DNA of 64,000 nt from JBGQMW01 sp963769845 (GTDB lineage: Archaea; Thermoproteota; Bathyarchaeia; Bathyarchaeales; Bathycorpusculaceae): NCBI GenBank assembly GCA_963769845.1, contig CAVYNL010000019.1, forward strand, positions 1-64,000, written 5' to 3'. The stretch's first letter is position 1, and the number at the start of each line of letters is the position of its first letter. Both the position numbers and the translations under genes were made by a program. Under the pieces are notes generated by a model. It was not told the DNA's origin. It did no database searches and was given only the letters and a program-made list of their open reading frames with translations. Below are positions 1 through 7,459 of this stretch, one piece after another.

Positions 1-296
1 AGGCTCATGCTGCGAGATTGTCTAAGCTTGATGAGGAGACGGGTGCTCAGATTTTCCGCGTTGCAATGCGAGTTTCCAAGGGCTTGGCACGGTCAAGCGT
101 AAGGTGTGAAGGAGTAAACTTGCTCTTGGCGGACGGTGAAGCCGCGTCCCAAGAGGTTTTTCACGTTCACTTGCATGTCGTTCCAAGATTCAGAGGCGAC
201 GGCTTCGGAATGCGCTTCGGCCCACATTACGGCTTGAGACCTGACAAAAAAGAACTGGACAAAATTGCTTTAGACATTAGAAAGAGCATGAGTTAG
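1..296 (+). CDS. HIT family hydrolase, C-terminal part (5' truncated by window)
   Basis: The reading frame is open from base 3 and runs off the left edge, so only about 97 C-terminal residues are seen. The signature HVHLHVVPR (HxHxHxxPR) is the catalytic histidine triad of HIT nucleotide hydrolases, where the middle histidine is transiently nucleotidylated. A short C-terminal helix follows. Archaeal HIT proteins are about 140 residues, so roughly 40 residues lie outside the window. They usually hydrolyse adenosine phosphoramidates or dinucleoside polyphosphates in the cytoplasm; the substrate cannot be read from this fragment. Family assignment is firm and the exact role is unknown. Confidence 0.85.
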   Translation, partial: AHAARLSKLDEETGAQIFRVAMRVSKGLARSSVRCEGVNLLLADGEAASQEVFHVHLHVVPRFRGDGFGMRFGPHYGLRPDKKELDKIALDIRKSMS

Positions 297-530
297 GCCA
301 GCCAGTGCTTCTCAGTCTTGCTTTCAACATATTTCTTCTCTTCCAACTTTTCAACTATCGCCTTCTTAGCTATTTGATGGGCATCTTGTAGTCGAATGCT
401 TCCCTAGTTTCTTCGGTAGCTCTCTTGATGAGTGCCGTTTCAATTTTGGTCTTCAGTTTCCCTATTGCGCAACGTGCGCGTACGATTTCTGCTTTGATGA
501 AGTCAAGTTTAATAGGGTTTGCATACTTTT
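293..530 (-). pseudogene. Possible decayed short gene, frameshifted
   Basis: Between two plus-strand genes the minus strand carries a stretch that reads like protein in two frames: about 45 residues containing IKLDFIKAEIVRARCA and ending FDYKMPIK-stop, then after a one-base shift AKKAIVEKLEEEKYVESK to a stop at 293-295. Both halves are charged, helix-like and use ordinary codons, unlike a random shadow. No start codon is visible before an upstream in-frame stop, and I do not recognise a family. The 3' end overlaps the stop of the HIT gene. It could be a remnant or chance. Confidence 0.25.
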
Positions 531-539
531 GTTCTCGTC

Positions 540-1604
540 ATGGAATCCGGCATAAGCTCTGTCAAGGTTGGTTTTGAAGAGTCTTTGTCCGCAAGTGTCA
601 TCCGACCTGGAAAGTGCCTCGGCTGCGGCGCGTGCGTCGTTGTCTGCCCTTTTGGATGCCTCGTCCATTCAAATGAAGAACCTGTGCTAGCAAAAGAGTG
701 CAAAGTCTGTAGCATCTGTCCGAAGGTGTGTCCCCAATACAATTGGTCTTTGTCTGAAGTGGAGAAGACCATTTTTGGTAGGCAAAGGCAAAATGGAGAG
801 GATTTTGGTATCTATCGTAGGCTTGCTGTAGCTCAAGCAAAGGACAGCGAAGTTCTTCGCGTCGCTCAAGATGGCGGTGTCGTAACTGCACTCTTGCTCT
901 TCGCCTTGGAAAGCGGGCTTATAGATGGCGCGATTGTTTCTGGAGTGAGCAAGGAAAAGCATATTTTGCCAGTTCCAGAATTAGCTATGACCGCTAAAGA
1001 GATTCTAGAAAACTCAGGAACAAGGTACTTCTACTCCCCAAATGTTCTTGCCTTAGCTGAGGGAGTAAGGCAAAAGAAGAAGAGCATGGCGTTTGTGGGG
1101 ACGCCATGTCAAATCAGGGCCGTGAGGAAAATGCAGATGGCGGGCTTGAAGAAGTATACCGATTCCGTGAGGCTCTTGATTGGGCTTATGTGTTCAGAAT
1201 GCTTTTCCTATGAAGGGCTCTTGGAAAAACACATGTGTGGAACGTTGGGCCTTAACCTGAAAGACATCAGTAGGATGAACATTAAAGGAAAGATGTTTGT
1301 CACGACGAAGACCGAGACTCAAGCCATTCCTCTAGCAGAAGTGAAGCAGTACGCCCGTAGCAAATGCAGATTTTGCGGTGATTTCAGCTCTGAGATGGCG
1401 GACATTTCAGTGGGAGGGCTGGGACTGAACAAGTGGACCTTTACGATTATTCGCACCCAAAAAGGCGAAGATCTATTCTCTAACGCCGAAAAAGCAGGGG
1501 TCATCAAAACCAGAGATGTCAATGAAGAGGTAAACGCGTTGAATTTGCTTCGTAGACTTTCGGAGAAGAAAAAACAAAATGTGACTTCTCGATTGACCGT
1601 GTGA
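540..1604 (+). CDS. FrhB-like F420 hydrogenase/dehydrogenase beta-subunit family protein
   Basis: A 354-residue iron-sulfur flavoprotein of the FrhB/FpoF/FqoF family, which passes electrons between coenzyme F420 and ferredoxin-type partners. Two [4Fe-4S] motifs lie at the N-terminus: Cys26, 29, 32, 36 and Cys54, 57, 60, 64. The FrhB core follows, with QDGGVVTALL, the GTPCQIRAVRKMQ loop (FAD/F420 site in the family), GLMCSECFSYEGL, and a late cysteine pair in SKCRFCGDFS. ATG 540 is preferred to the in-frame TTG at 519 because a TATA-like AT stretch at about 507-515 would place transcription start close to it. No partner subunit is adjacent, so a stand-alone F420/ferredoxin oxidoreductase is likely; the donor is not known. 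cofD nearby supports an F420 link. Confidence 0.8.
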   Translation: MESGISSVKVGFEESLSASVIRPGKCLGCGACVVVCPFGCLVHSNEEPVLAKECKVCSICPKVCPQYNWSLSEVEKTIFGRQRQNGEDFGIYRRLAVAQAKDSEVLRVAQDGGVVTALLLFALESGLIDGAIVSGVSKEKHILPVPELAMTAKEILENSGTRYFYSPNVLALAEGVRQKKKSMAFVGTPCQIRAVRKMQMAGLKKYTDSVRLLIGLMCSECFSYEGLLEKHMCGTLGLNLKDISRMNIKGKMFVTTKTETQAIPLAEVKQYARSKCRFCGDFSSEMADISVGGLGLNKWTFTIIRTQKGEDLFSNAEKAGVIKTRDVNEEVNALNLLRRLSEKKKQNVTSRLTV

Positions 1605-1706
1605 GCTTCAGTCTCTATTACGACAGCTGCGAATCTGACAGTAGTCTACGCCGGAGTCATTCCGTTTCCTGAGAACCATACGGGTGCCCTTCAACTAGTA
1701 ACGCTA

Positions 1707-1786
1707 TTAGCGCGCGCGCTTTTCAGTCTTCAGAAACTCGGGAATATCCCTTGCGCGAATGGGCCCGTAGTCCACGCGCGCGCTAA
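1707..1786. repeat. 12-bp perfect inverted repeat made of the GCGCGC element
   Basis: TTAGCGCGCGCG at 1707-1718 and its exact reverse complement CGCGCGCGCTAA at 1775-1786 flank 56 bases between the convergent FrhB-like and nitroreductase genes. The right arm contains the stop codon of the nitroreductase gene. It could act as a bidirectional terminator or be a pair of dispersed extragenic elements; no U-tract follows. Confidence 0.7.
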
Positions 1787-2388
1787 GGGTTGAGCGTGAA
1801 GAATTCATCCAAGGCTTTTCTTTCCGGCGGTGTGGGTTTTTCGTCTGATAGTCCGATTATGATCATGGCTTGCGGTTCAAACGCTTCGGGTAGACTCAGC
1901 GCGCTTCTCACGGCGCTCTGGCAGAAGAGCGGAGTGCACAGCCAGCACGCTCCAAGCTCATGATCATAAGCTGTAAGAAGCAGGGTTTGTATGTACGCGG
2001 CAACGCTCTGTACAGCCATCAAGTATTCCGCTCTCTGTCTTCGAGCGTCTGAAAACTTGCGCACGTGGTTCGTGTCCAGACATGCGATTATGACGACTGG
2101 ACTGTTTGTGATCCTGTTCCAAGTTCTGAGTTTCACGAGGGTTTCAGCTTCATCTCGGTTGACTCCGTCCTTGAGCATGTCTGAGAGCCAGACTTTGCCC
2201 ACCTCCACTGCCAATTTTCCCTTCACTTCGTCGTCATCGATCACGATCAGACGCCATGGCTGCGCGTTGTGAGCTGACGGGGCCCACCGAGCCAGATCCA
2301 GAATTGAACGGATGACGTCGCGTGGTACTCTTTGGGGTTTGAATTTCCTGATGCTCCTTCGAGACGTTATGACCTGAGTCAGTTCCAA
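1783..2388 (-). CDS. Nitroreductase family FMN protein, possible F420-biosynthesis reductase
   Basis: A 201-residue single-domain nitroreductase. It opens with the diagnostic ITSRRSIRKFKPQRVP (FMN phosphate-binding Arg-Arg-Ser) and continues with LARWAPSAHNAQPWRLIVI; near the C-terminus GACWLCTPLF and IIIGLSDEKP match the family. It starts at TTG 2388 and is divergent from cofD with 100 bp between the starts, so the two may share a control region. The C-terminal half of actinobacterial FbiB is a nitroreductase fold that reduces dehydro-F420-0, which makes a dedicated reductase role attractive here; this is inference from position. A generic NAD(P)H or F420H2 nitroreductase is the alternative. 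Its stop codon lies inside the GCGCGC element. Confidence 0.8.
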   Translation of the reverse strand: MELTQVITSRRSIRKFKPQRVPRDVIRSILDLARWAPSAHNAQPWRLIVIDDDEVKGKLAVEVGKVWLSDMLKDGVNRDEAETLVKLRTWNRITNSPVVIIACLDTNHVRKFSDARRQRAEYLMAVQSVAAYIQTLLLTAYDHELGACWLCTPLFCQSAVRSALSLPEAFEPQAMIIIGLSDEKPTPPERKALDEFFTLNP

Positions 2389-2425
2389 ATCAACGCCCTC
2401 ACAATGAGCTTTACGCGGGCGGCGC

Positions 2426-2458
2426 TTTTAAGAATCGAGGTCAACGCTATACTTATGA
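2426..2458. promoter_or_regulatory. Divergent promoter region, nitroreductase / cofD
   Basis: The 100-bp gap holds two AT-rich TATA candidates in opposite directions: about 2449-2458 (TATACTTATG) for cofD, 36 bases before its ATG, and about 2426-2437 read on the minus strand (TTCTTAAAAG) for the nitroreductase. They sit side by side, so one regulator could control both. Confidence 0.4.
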
Positions 2459-2488
2459 GGTTAAAAACAAGCTTACAAGTGATTGCCT

Positions 2489-3412
2489 ATGGGACTGGTC
2501 GTGGCTCTCGCCGGTGGAGTCGGTGCCGCCAAACTGCTGAGAGGACTCGTACAGGTTGTCCCGTTTGACGACCTATTGATCGTCGGCAACACGGGTGATG
2601 ATTTCGAGCTCTACGGTCTTCACATCAGCCCTGACTTGGACATTGTCATGTACACTCTGGCAGGGATCGTGGACGAAGCAAAGGGTTACGGAGTCGCTGG
2701 TGACACGTTCCACTGTTTGGACATGTTGAAGAGGCTAGGGTTTGAGACGTGGTTTGGCCTAGGTGACCGGGATCTGGCCGTGCACGTTGTCAGAACCGAG
2801 TTGCTCGGAACGGGCATGACGCTTTCTCAGACTACGGCGGAGCTCTGTAGAATGTTGCATGTGAAGGTCAGACTGGTTCCGATGAGTGATGATCCAGTGA
2901 GGACGAAGGTCCTGACCGGTCAGTTGCGCTTGGATTTTCAGGAGTACTTCGTGAAAAGACGCGCCGAGGACGTGGTCAGCGGCGTCATCTACGACGGATG
3001 TGAAAAGGCGAAAACGGCGCCCGGGATTCTTGAAGCGATCGAAAGAGCTGAGCGCATAGTTATCTGTCCGAGCAACCCTCTCTTGAGCGTGTCACCTATG
3101 CTATCGATACCGGGTTTCACAGACGGGTTGAGGCGAAGCAACGCACGTGTCGTGGGCGTAAGTCCGATCGTGGGCGGGAAAGCGCTGAAGGGACCGGCGG
3201 ACAAGATCATGGCAAGCTTGGGGCTTGAGCCCTCAGCTTATGGCGTTGCCAAGTTCTACGAAGATTTTCTTGATCACTTGATCATCGACAACGCCGATGA
3301 ACAGCATAGAAGCCGAATAGAGAGTTTAGGTGTGAAGGTTACGGTCACGGATACCATAATGAAGAGCGTTGAAGATTCTGTTCGCCTGGCCAAGGTTGTT
3401 GTGGATGCCTGA
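2489..3412 (+). CDS. cofD: CofD, 2-phospho-L-lactate (or phosphoenolpyruvate) transferase of F420 biosynthesis
   Basis: A 307-residue CofD/FbiA enzyme that joins a guanylyl-activated three-carbon phosphoacid to Fo, making F420-0 or dehydro-F420-0. Motifs are the N-terminal ALAGGVGAAKLLRG nucleotide-binding loop, IVGNTGDDFELYG, SPDLDIVMYTLAG, and further on ICPSNPLLSVSPML and GVSPIVGGKALKGPADK, all CofD hallmarks. Length matches the family. ATG 2489 is chosen over TTG 2483 because it begins the conserved beta strand directly. The gene stands alone on this strand; the other F420 genes (cofC, cofE, cofG/H) are not in the window. It supplies the cofactor used by Mtd at 7.5-8.3 kb. Confidence 0.92.
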   Translation: MGLVVALAGGVGAAKLLRGLVQVVPFDDLLIVGNTGDDFELYGLHISPDLDIVMYTLAGIVDEAKGYGVAGDTFHCLDMLKRLGFETWFGLGDRDLAVHVVRTELLGTGMTLSQTTAELCRMLHVKVRLVPMSDDPVRTKVLTGQLRLDFQEYFVKRRAEDVVSGVIYDGCEKAKTAPGILEAIERAERIVICPSNPLLSVSPMLSIPGFTDGLRRSNARVVGVSPIVGGKALKGPADKIMASLGLEPSAYGVAKFYEDFLDHLIIDNADEQHRSRIESLGVKVTVTDTIMKSVEDSVRLAKVVVDA

Positions 3413-4534
3413 ATTCGGATTGTTCTTTGATGGAATGTCAACTTAAACTTGTCTAGGACCTTCTAGGACCTGTCACAGTTGATAGGCGCGCACGCTAAAA
3501 AGCTGAATATCGACAGCTCTGCTTTTGTAGCGCATCGTAGAAAAGCGGAACGACGCATAATCGAAGCGCGCGCTAGTGAATCTGGAAGGGCTTGGATAAA
3601 TAACGATAAACGCGCGCTGATGATACTATGGACTTGCACCTAATTAAGTGCAGATACCAGCGGATCCGCCACTCTAGACATACTTTTGTACTGTTGTCGC
3701 TTCTCGTATCAGCTCTCTCAGTTGGTTGCCAAGAATCGCAAGCTGGTGGCTTTCGTGGTCCTCTGTACTCTTGTGCGTGGCTGCCCCGTCAGACAACGCT
3801 TCTCTGGTAAGCACCTGTTCGGGATTCATTCCCCAAGCCCGAATCATTTCCTTCAATGCTTCGATTTTACTCACTTGTATTTTCGGTCTTATCGCTAATC
3901 CTGACGCAGCATAACGCGCTAAAGAAGGTCGATTCAACAATATGGAGTCGAGTTCCAGCTCGGGCGGGTTGCAGATGTCTAATAATATGGACTTGGGTAA
4001 GGGCACACGACCCGAATGCTTCCGAGAATATGGACATTGCTGCTAGCGAGAGCGCTAACGGCGATAACTCAAGGCGCAACAATATGGGCTTTTTTCAGTT
4101 AGCTCAGCTAGCTAGATATCTAGCCGGGATATCTAGCAGGAAGCGCCCGCTGTTCCAGCATACTATTCTTCACGGACGCGCGCACGGTGTTTTCAGAATT
4201 CTCTTCCTTAAGTCAGACTCGTCAGATGGCATACTCTTGTCATTTGCTATCGATGGGTAAAATACTAGTGCTTCTGGCTATCTCACTGCAGTCAGGGTTT
4301 CACGACGAAATCTTTTTTCATGACTAAGCGGTAACAATCAGAATCTTTGGAGCACTTTTCAGTAATGTTGAAAGAATGGTAAAAGGTAACAAGCAGTAAT
4401 GCGCACTATAATTATTGAACTTCTACTGTGAAGCGTCCGCCGAACGCACAATGCTTGGTACACATGAAAGTAAATATTTTGCAAGGCGCGTATTAATAAA
4501 TCAGAATAGCGTAATACGCGTCGAGGAAAAGGCA
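3413..4534. other. 1.1-kb gene-poor interval with short repeats
   Basis: No convincing intact gene. GCGCGC-type elements lie near 3486, 3566, 3611 and 4174. A short direct repeat GATATCTAGC occurs twice three bases apart around 4112-4135, with a palindromic AGATATCT core. AATATGG recurs four times near 3940, 3984, 4027 and 4081 at 43-54 base spacing. A TATA-like TATTAATAAA at about 4491-4500 precedes the next gene. Open frames across 3856-4260 look non-coding in composition. The interval may be a decayed mobile or gene remnant. Confidence 0.5.
3674..4006 (-). pseudogene. Possible integrase/recombinase C-terminal remnant
   Basis: A minus-strand frame of 110 residues whose last 70 look protein-like: SKIEALKEMIRAWGMNPEQV, then LTREALSDGAATHKS and a charged helix ending LRELIREA. 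This resembles, from memory only, C-terminal tails seen in archaeal tyrosine recombinase-type proteins. The catalytic RHRY region is absent and the upstream part looks random. It lies in a gene-poor interval with short repeats, consistent with decay. Chance is a real alternative. Confidence 0.2.
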
Positions 4535-5551
4535 ATGGAACGTAAGATCATGTCGTTGGGCAGATCCTCGCTTGTGATTTCTCTTCCAAGGCATTGGATA
4601 GAGTTGAACAAATTAAACAAGGGTGACGTCGTGTCTCTGGCCGTGCAAAGAGATCGTTCGCTAGTGGTTTTTCCGGGTGCGGAAAAGAAGAGAGAGCCAA
4701 AAGAGATAACCCTTAAAATCGACCCAAATGACAAAGAATCTTTGATTGTTCGAAGACTGATTGGCTGCTATTTGAATGGTTACTCTGTCATAAATGTTGT
4801 GTCGGGTCAAATATTCACTGTTCCTCAGAGAAAAGCAATTCGTAACATTGTTAGGACGCTCTACATGAGAGTGATGGCCTCAGACTCCAAAAGCATGTAC
4901 CTTCAAACGTTAATCGATGAATCGAAGGCATCGCTTGAACTGGCGATAAACAGAATGTACCTGATCTCTCGTTCCATGTGTCTTGACGCAGTTAACTCGT
5001 TAAAAAACCGAGACACAATGTTAGCGAAAGCTGTCTTCTCTCTCGACGATGACGTGGACCACTTTTCCTTTTTCATTCTCCGACTACTTCGCGAGGCAGC
5101 CGAGGATTCCGTTTTGGCAACTGAACTTGCCGTAGACCCTTTAGATTGCATGGACCACCAAACTCTGGTGTACAGAATAGAGCATGCAGCAGACTACGCT
5201 GCCAACATAGCAAAGTACATAATAATGCTGGAAGAAAGCCAACTTCAAATACCCAACGAGCTACTGGATCTAATGTCCACTGCTAGCACCGACGCCGTTG
5301 AATTGTACGATAAGGCGGTTAAGACTTTCTTCTCGAAGGACGTGACCGTCTCCGTCCAGATACTAGAAGGACAAGGAAAGATTGAAAGAATGGATCAAGA
5401 GATAGCTTCTAAGGCTTTCATGAGCAAACAAAAAAATCCAGCGATAATCTGTACGATTTGCTCCATACGTGACGACATAAAAAGAATCGCTGAGTGCGCG
5501 GCGGACATAGCCGAGATAGCCATTGACCGTGCTTACAAAACGACTACTTAG
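4535..5551 (+). CDS. AbrB/SpoVT-like plus PhoU-domain regulator
   Basis: A 338-residue protein with a short N-terminal swapped-hairpin DNA-binding domain (residues 1-50, with MSLGRSSLVISLPRHWIE and LNKGDVVSL) followed by two PhoU-like three-helix bundles (about 100-335). This layout is common in archaea next to, or in place of, bacterial PhoU, and is thought to control phosphate uptake; no phosphate transporter lies nearby. ATG 4535 is chosen because GAGGAAAAGG lies just upstream and the AbrB fold begins there; an upstream ATG at 4415 would add 40 unstructured residues. The 3' end overlaps the convergent MtdB-like gene by 8 bases. Confidence 0.82.
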   Translation: MERKIMSLGRSSLVISLPRHWIELNKLNKGDVVSLAVQRDRSLVVFPGAEKKREPKEITLKIDPNDKESLIVRRLIGCYLNGYSVINVVSGQIFTVPQRKAIRNIVRTLYMRVMASDSKSMYLQTLIDESKASLELAINRMYLISRSMCLDAVNSLKNRDTMLAKAVFSLDDDVDHFSFFILRLLREAAEDSVLATELAVDPLDCMDHQTLVYRIEHAADYAANIAKYIIMLEESQLQIPNELLDLMSTASTDAVELYDKAVKTFFSKDVTVSVQILEGQGKIERMDQEIASKAFMSKQKNPAIICTICSIRDDIKRIAECAADIAEIAIDRAYKTTT

Positions 5552-7277
5552 AATCCCTCTTGGGCGGCGGATAACTCAGAGTCAATGTCAGTTTAGACAG
5601 GGACATCTCTTTCTGAAGCAATCTTCTTGCAAACACCAATGCTGGATTATAGTCGTACACCTGCTCGCCGTCGATTCGGGCTTCTCTGAGAATCTCTTTT
5701 TCCAATTTGTACTTCAGATCTCCAACTGTTAGCGCTCCAATTCCAAAAATTCCCGGAGCTATCTCCTTCATGTCATCCTTTAGTTCCATCCCTTCCACTC
5801 CGAATGGCGGGACAGCATTTATATCAACGATGACTTTCACTAGCTTAACTTCCTTGAACAATTCCTTTTCTACGATTTGGACGCCCCTGGTCCCAGCGCA
5901 CAACATCACATCAGCTTTCTTGAAGATCTCAAGTTTTTCAGATGATGTGGGAATAAACACTCCTTGCACTTTTACACCATGTTTGCTGCTGAGCTTCCTC
6001 GCAATGCTTTCAGCGTATTCTTTCCCATCTTTTCGCTTTGGGCTAATGCTAGCAATAATCACATGGCACCCTTGCCTTGCCAAAAGAACTGCAGCTATCT
6101 GTCCTACAGGTCCCGTTCCTAGAACAGCGCAGGTCTTGTCTTTCAATTCACCAAGCTTGTTGGACAAAAGGGCACTTTCAACCTTTGCAACCATGGCGGC
6201 CGCCGTCGTATACGCACCACCAGGATCAACTATTATGCTCGTCTTGAAAGGTGAGAACATCGCACCTTTCGCAGCTTCAAGAACTTCCTCGGCTTTTTCG
6301 GCATTTTTCCCTCCAATGAAGAAACACGTGTGCTTGACGCCTTTCGGGCCTCTGGAGAATAGACTGTCCTGAACGATTCGTTTGGCATCTTCTGGCGTAA
6401 CATTTTCGTACGGTATGACAACGTCGTATCCAGCATCGTATGCCATGCAAATGTCAAATGGACTGGCCTTTTCATCTGTGTCCAAGTAAAAAAGAAGGTG
6501 TGGTGCCTCATCAGAAGGTTTTCTGATAACTGGTTTAACCTGAATCTGCATTGACTGCAATACGTTTGCTAATTCTCCGGAGTGCGAAGACTCAACATGG
6601 GCTGAAACTATCTTTTTTGAAAGTTTAAGGTTTTCAACGCGAACATCCAACGATTCTAATAGATCCTTGATTCCGTCGACATGTTCAGGGCTACAAAGAT
6701 GAACGCACGTGAGCATTTTCTTAGAATTGAACTCCTTAGCATGTTCCAGTATACCCATGACAATCCATCGTTCTCTTACAGGGAAGGCAATCTCATGCTC
6801 TTGCTCCTCGAGTTCAAGTTGCAAACATTGACCATAAGCAACCAAGTATTCGTTTTCCATGGAATCATCTTTCTTGGTTCTCTTGGATGACTTGGCCAAA
6901 GCTTTCAGTATATCGTCTCTCAACTCTCTCTTCTTGTCCAGGCTGCTTGTGATGTACTCTCTTGCGCTTTCATCAATGTCAACGGTAAAAAGTGGAATGT
7001 TCATCTTCTGAAAAAGCTGAGCCACGACGTTGTCTTCGTGGAACTCCTTTTGCGAGTGCATGCCCAACTCATCAGTCACAAAGTCCTGATTCACTTCCTT
7101 ACTCATGTTTTCCAGAAACTTGTAAAAGCTTATGGAAGGCCTGAAAAGGGAGCGAACGATGCGTGCATTTGGAGTGGTTTGAGGCTCAGTTATCCAAAAT
7201 GGTTCATTATACTCTTTTTCAACAATTACAACGGTCAATTGCGTATCTGTTAAGGGCGCGATTTCAAGAGTCTTCAT
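5544..7277 (-). CDS. MtdB-like NAD(P)-dependent methylene-H4MPT dehydrogenase with extra 260-residue N-terminal domain
   Basis: 577 residues. The C-terminal part (about 261-577) is a complete methylene-tetrahydromethanopterin dehydrogenase of the MtdA/MtdB type: an N-terminal pterin-binding half starting at LLFYLDTDEKASPFDICMAY with YENVTPEDAKR and DPGGAYTTAAA, then a Rossmann fold with VLGTGPVGQIAAVLLARQG near 386, and a late VDINAVPPFG and GIGALTVGDLK. It would oxidise or reduce the methylene/methenyl-H4MPT couple with NAD(P). Characterised MtdB proteins are under 300 residues; residues 1-260 here are an unrecognised domain containing FPVRERWIVMGILEHAKEF and CVHLCSPEHVDGI. mtd, the F420-dependent enzyme for the same step, lies just upstream on the same strand. 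ATG 7277 is the only reasonable start. Confidence 0.8.
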   Translation of the reverse strand: MKTLEIAPLTDTQLTVVIVEKEYNEPFWITEPQTTPNARIVRSLFRPSISFYKFLENMSKEVNQDFVTDELGMHSQKEFHEDNVVAQLFQKMNIPLFTVDIDESAREYITSSLDKKRELRDDILKALAKSSKRTKKDDSMENEYLVAYGQCLQLELEEQEHEIAFPVRERWIVMGILEHAKEFNSKKMLTCVHLCSPEHVDGIKDLLESLDVRVENLKLSKKIVSAHVESSHSGELANVLQSMQIQVKPVIRKPSDEAPHLLFYLDTDEKASPFDICMAYDAGYDVVIPYENVTPEDAKRIVQDSLFSRGPKGVKHTCFFIGGKNAEKAEEVLEAAKGAMFSPFKTSIIVDPGGAYTTAAAMVAKVESALLSNKLGELKDKTCAVLGTGPVGQIAAVLLARQGCHVIIASISPKRKDGKEYAESIARKLSSKHGVKVQGVFIPTSSEKLEIFKKADVMLCAGTRGVQIVEKELFKEVKLVKVIVDINAVPPFGVEGMELKDDMKEIAPGIFGIGALTVGDLKYKLEKEILREARIDGEQVYDYNPALVFARRLLQKEMSLSKLTLTLSYPPPKRDSK

Positions 7278-7309
7278 GTGTGAGTCATCGACGTACAGGT
7301 GAGGCTGCC

Positions 7310-7385
7310 GGGCATATATACGTAGTCGAAATACCTTATATACGCTTACGTATGGTATATACTTGCGTATAGTATACGTATACCC
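7310..7385 (-). promoter_or_regulatory. Promoter with clustered ATACGTAT-type operators for the MtdB-like gene
   Basis: This very AT-rich block stands out from its surroundings. It contains GTATATAC (7355-7362), the perfect palindrome GTATACGTATAC (7372-7383), and further TATATACG and TTACGTAT variants near 7315, 7337 and 7345. Read on the minus strand, a TATA box (CGTATATAAGG) lies around 7335-7345, about 60 bases before the ATG. The palindromes surround it, as expected for a dimeric repressor or activator. Confidence 0.6.
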
Positions 7386-7459
7386 GATACAAACCTGTTG
7401 GGAGCTGGAGAAGGAAGAATTTTGGACGTTATCGGTTTTCCATTTGAGACGCGCGAGTA

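Noticed and set aside
3856..4260. 134-codon plus-strand frame in the gene-poor interval
   Set aside because: Composition is random-looking (Trp/Cys/Arg mixed, no domain pattern), it overlaps the opposite-strand frame and has no ribosome site.
5707..6372. 221-codon frame opposite the MtdB-like gene
   Set aside because: Ser/Pro/Thr-rich antisense shadow of a confidently assigned gene.
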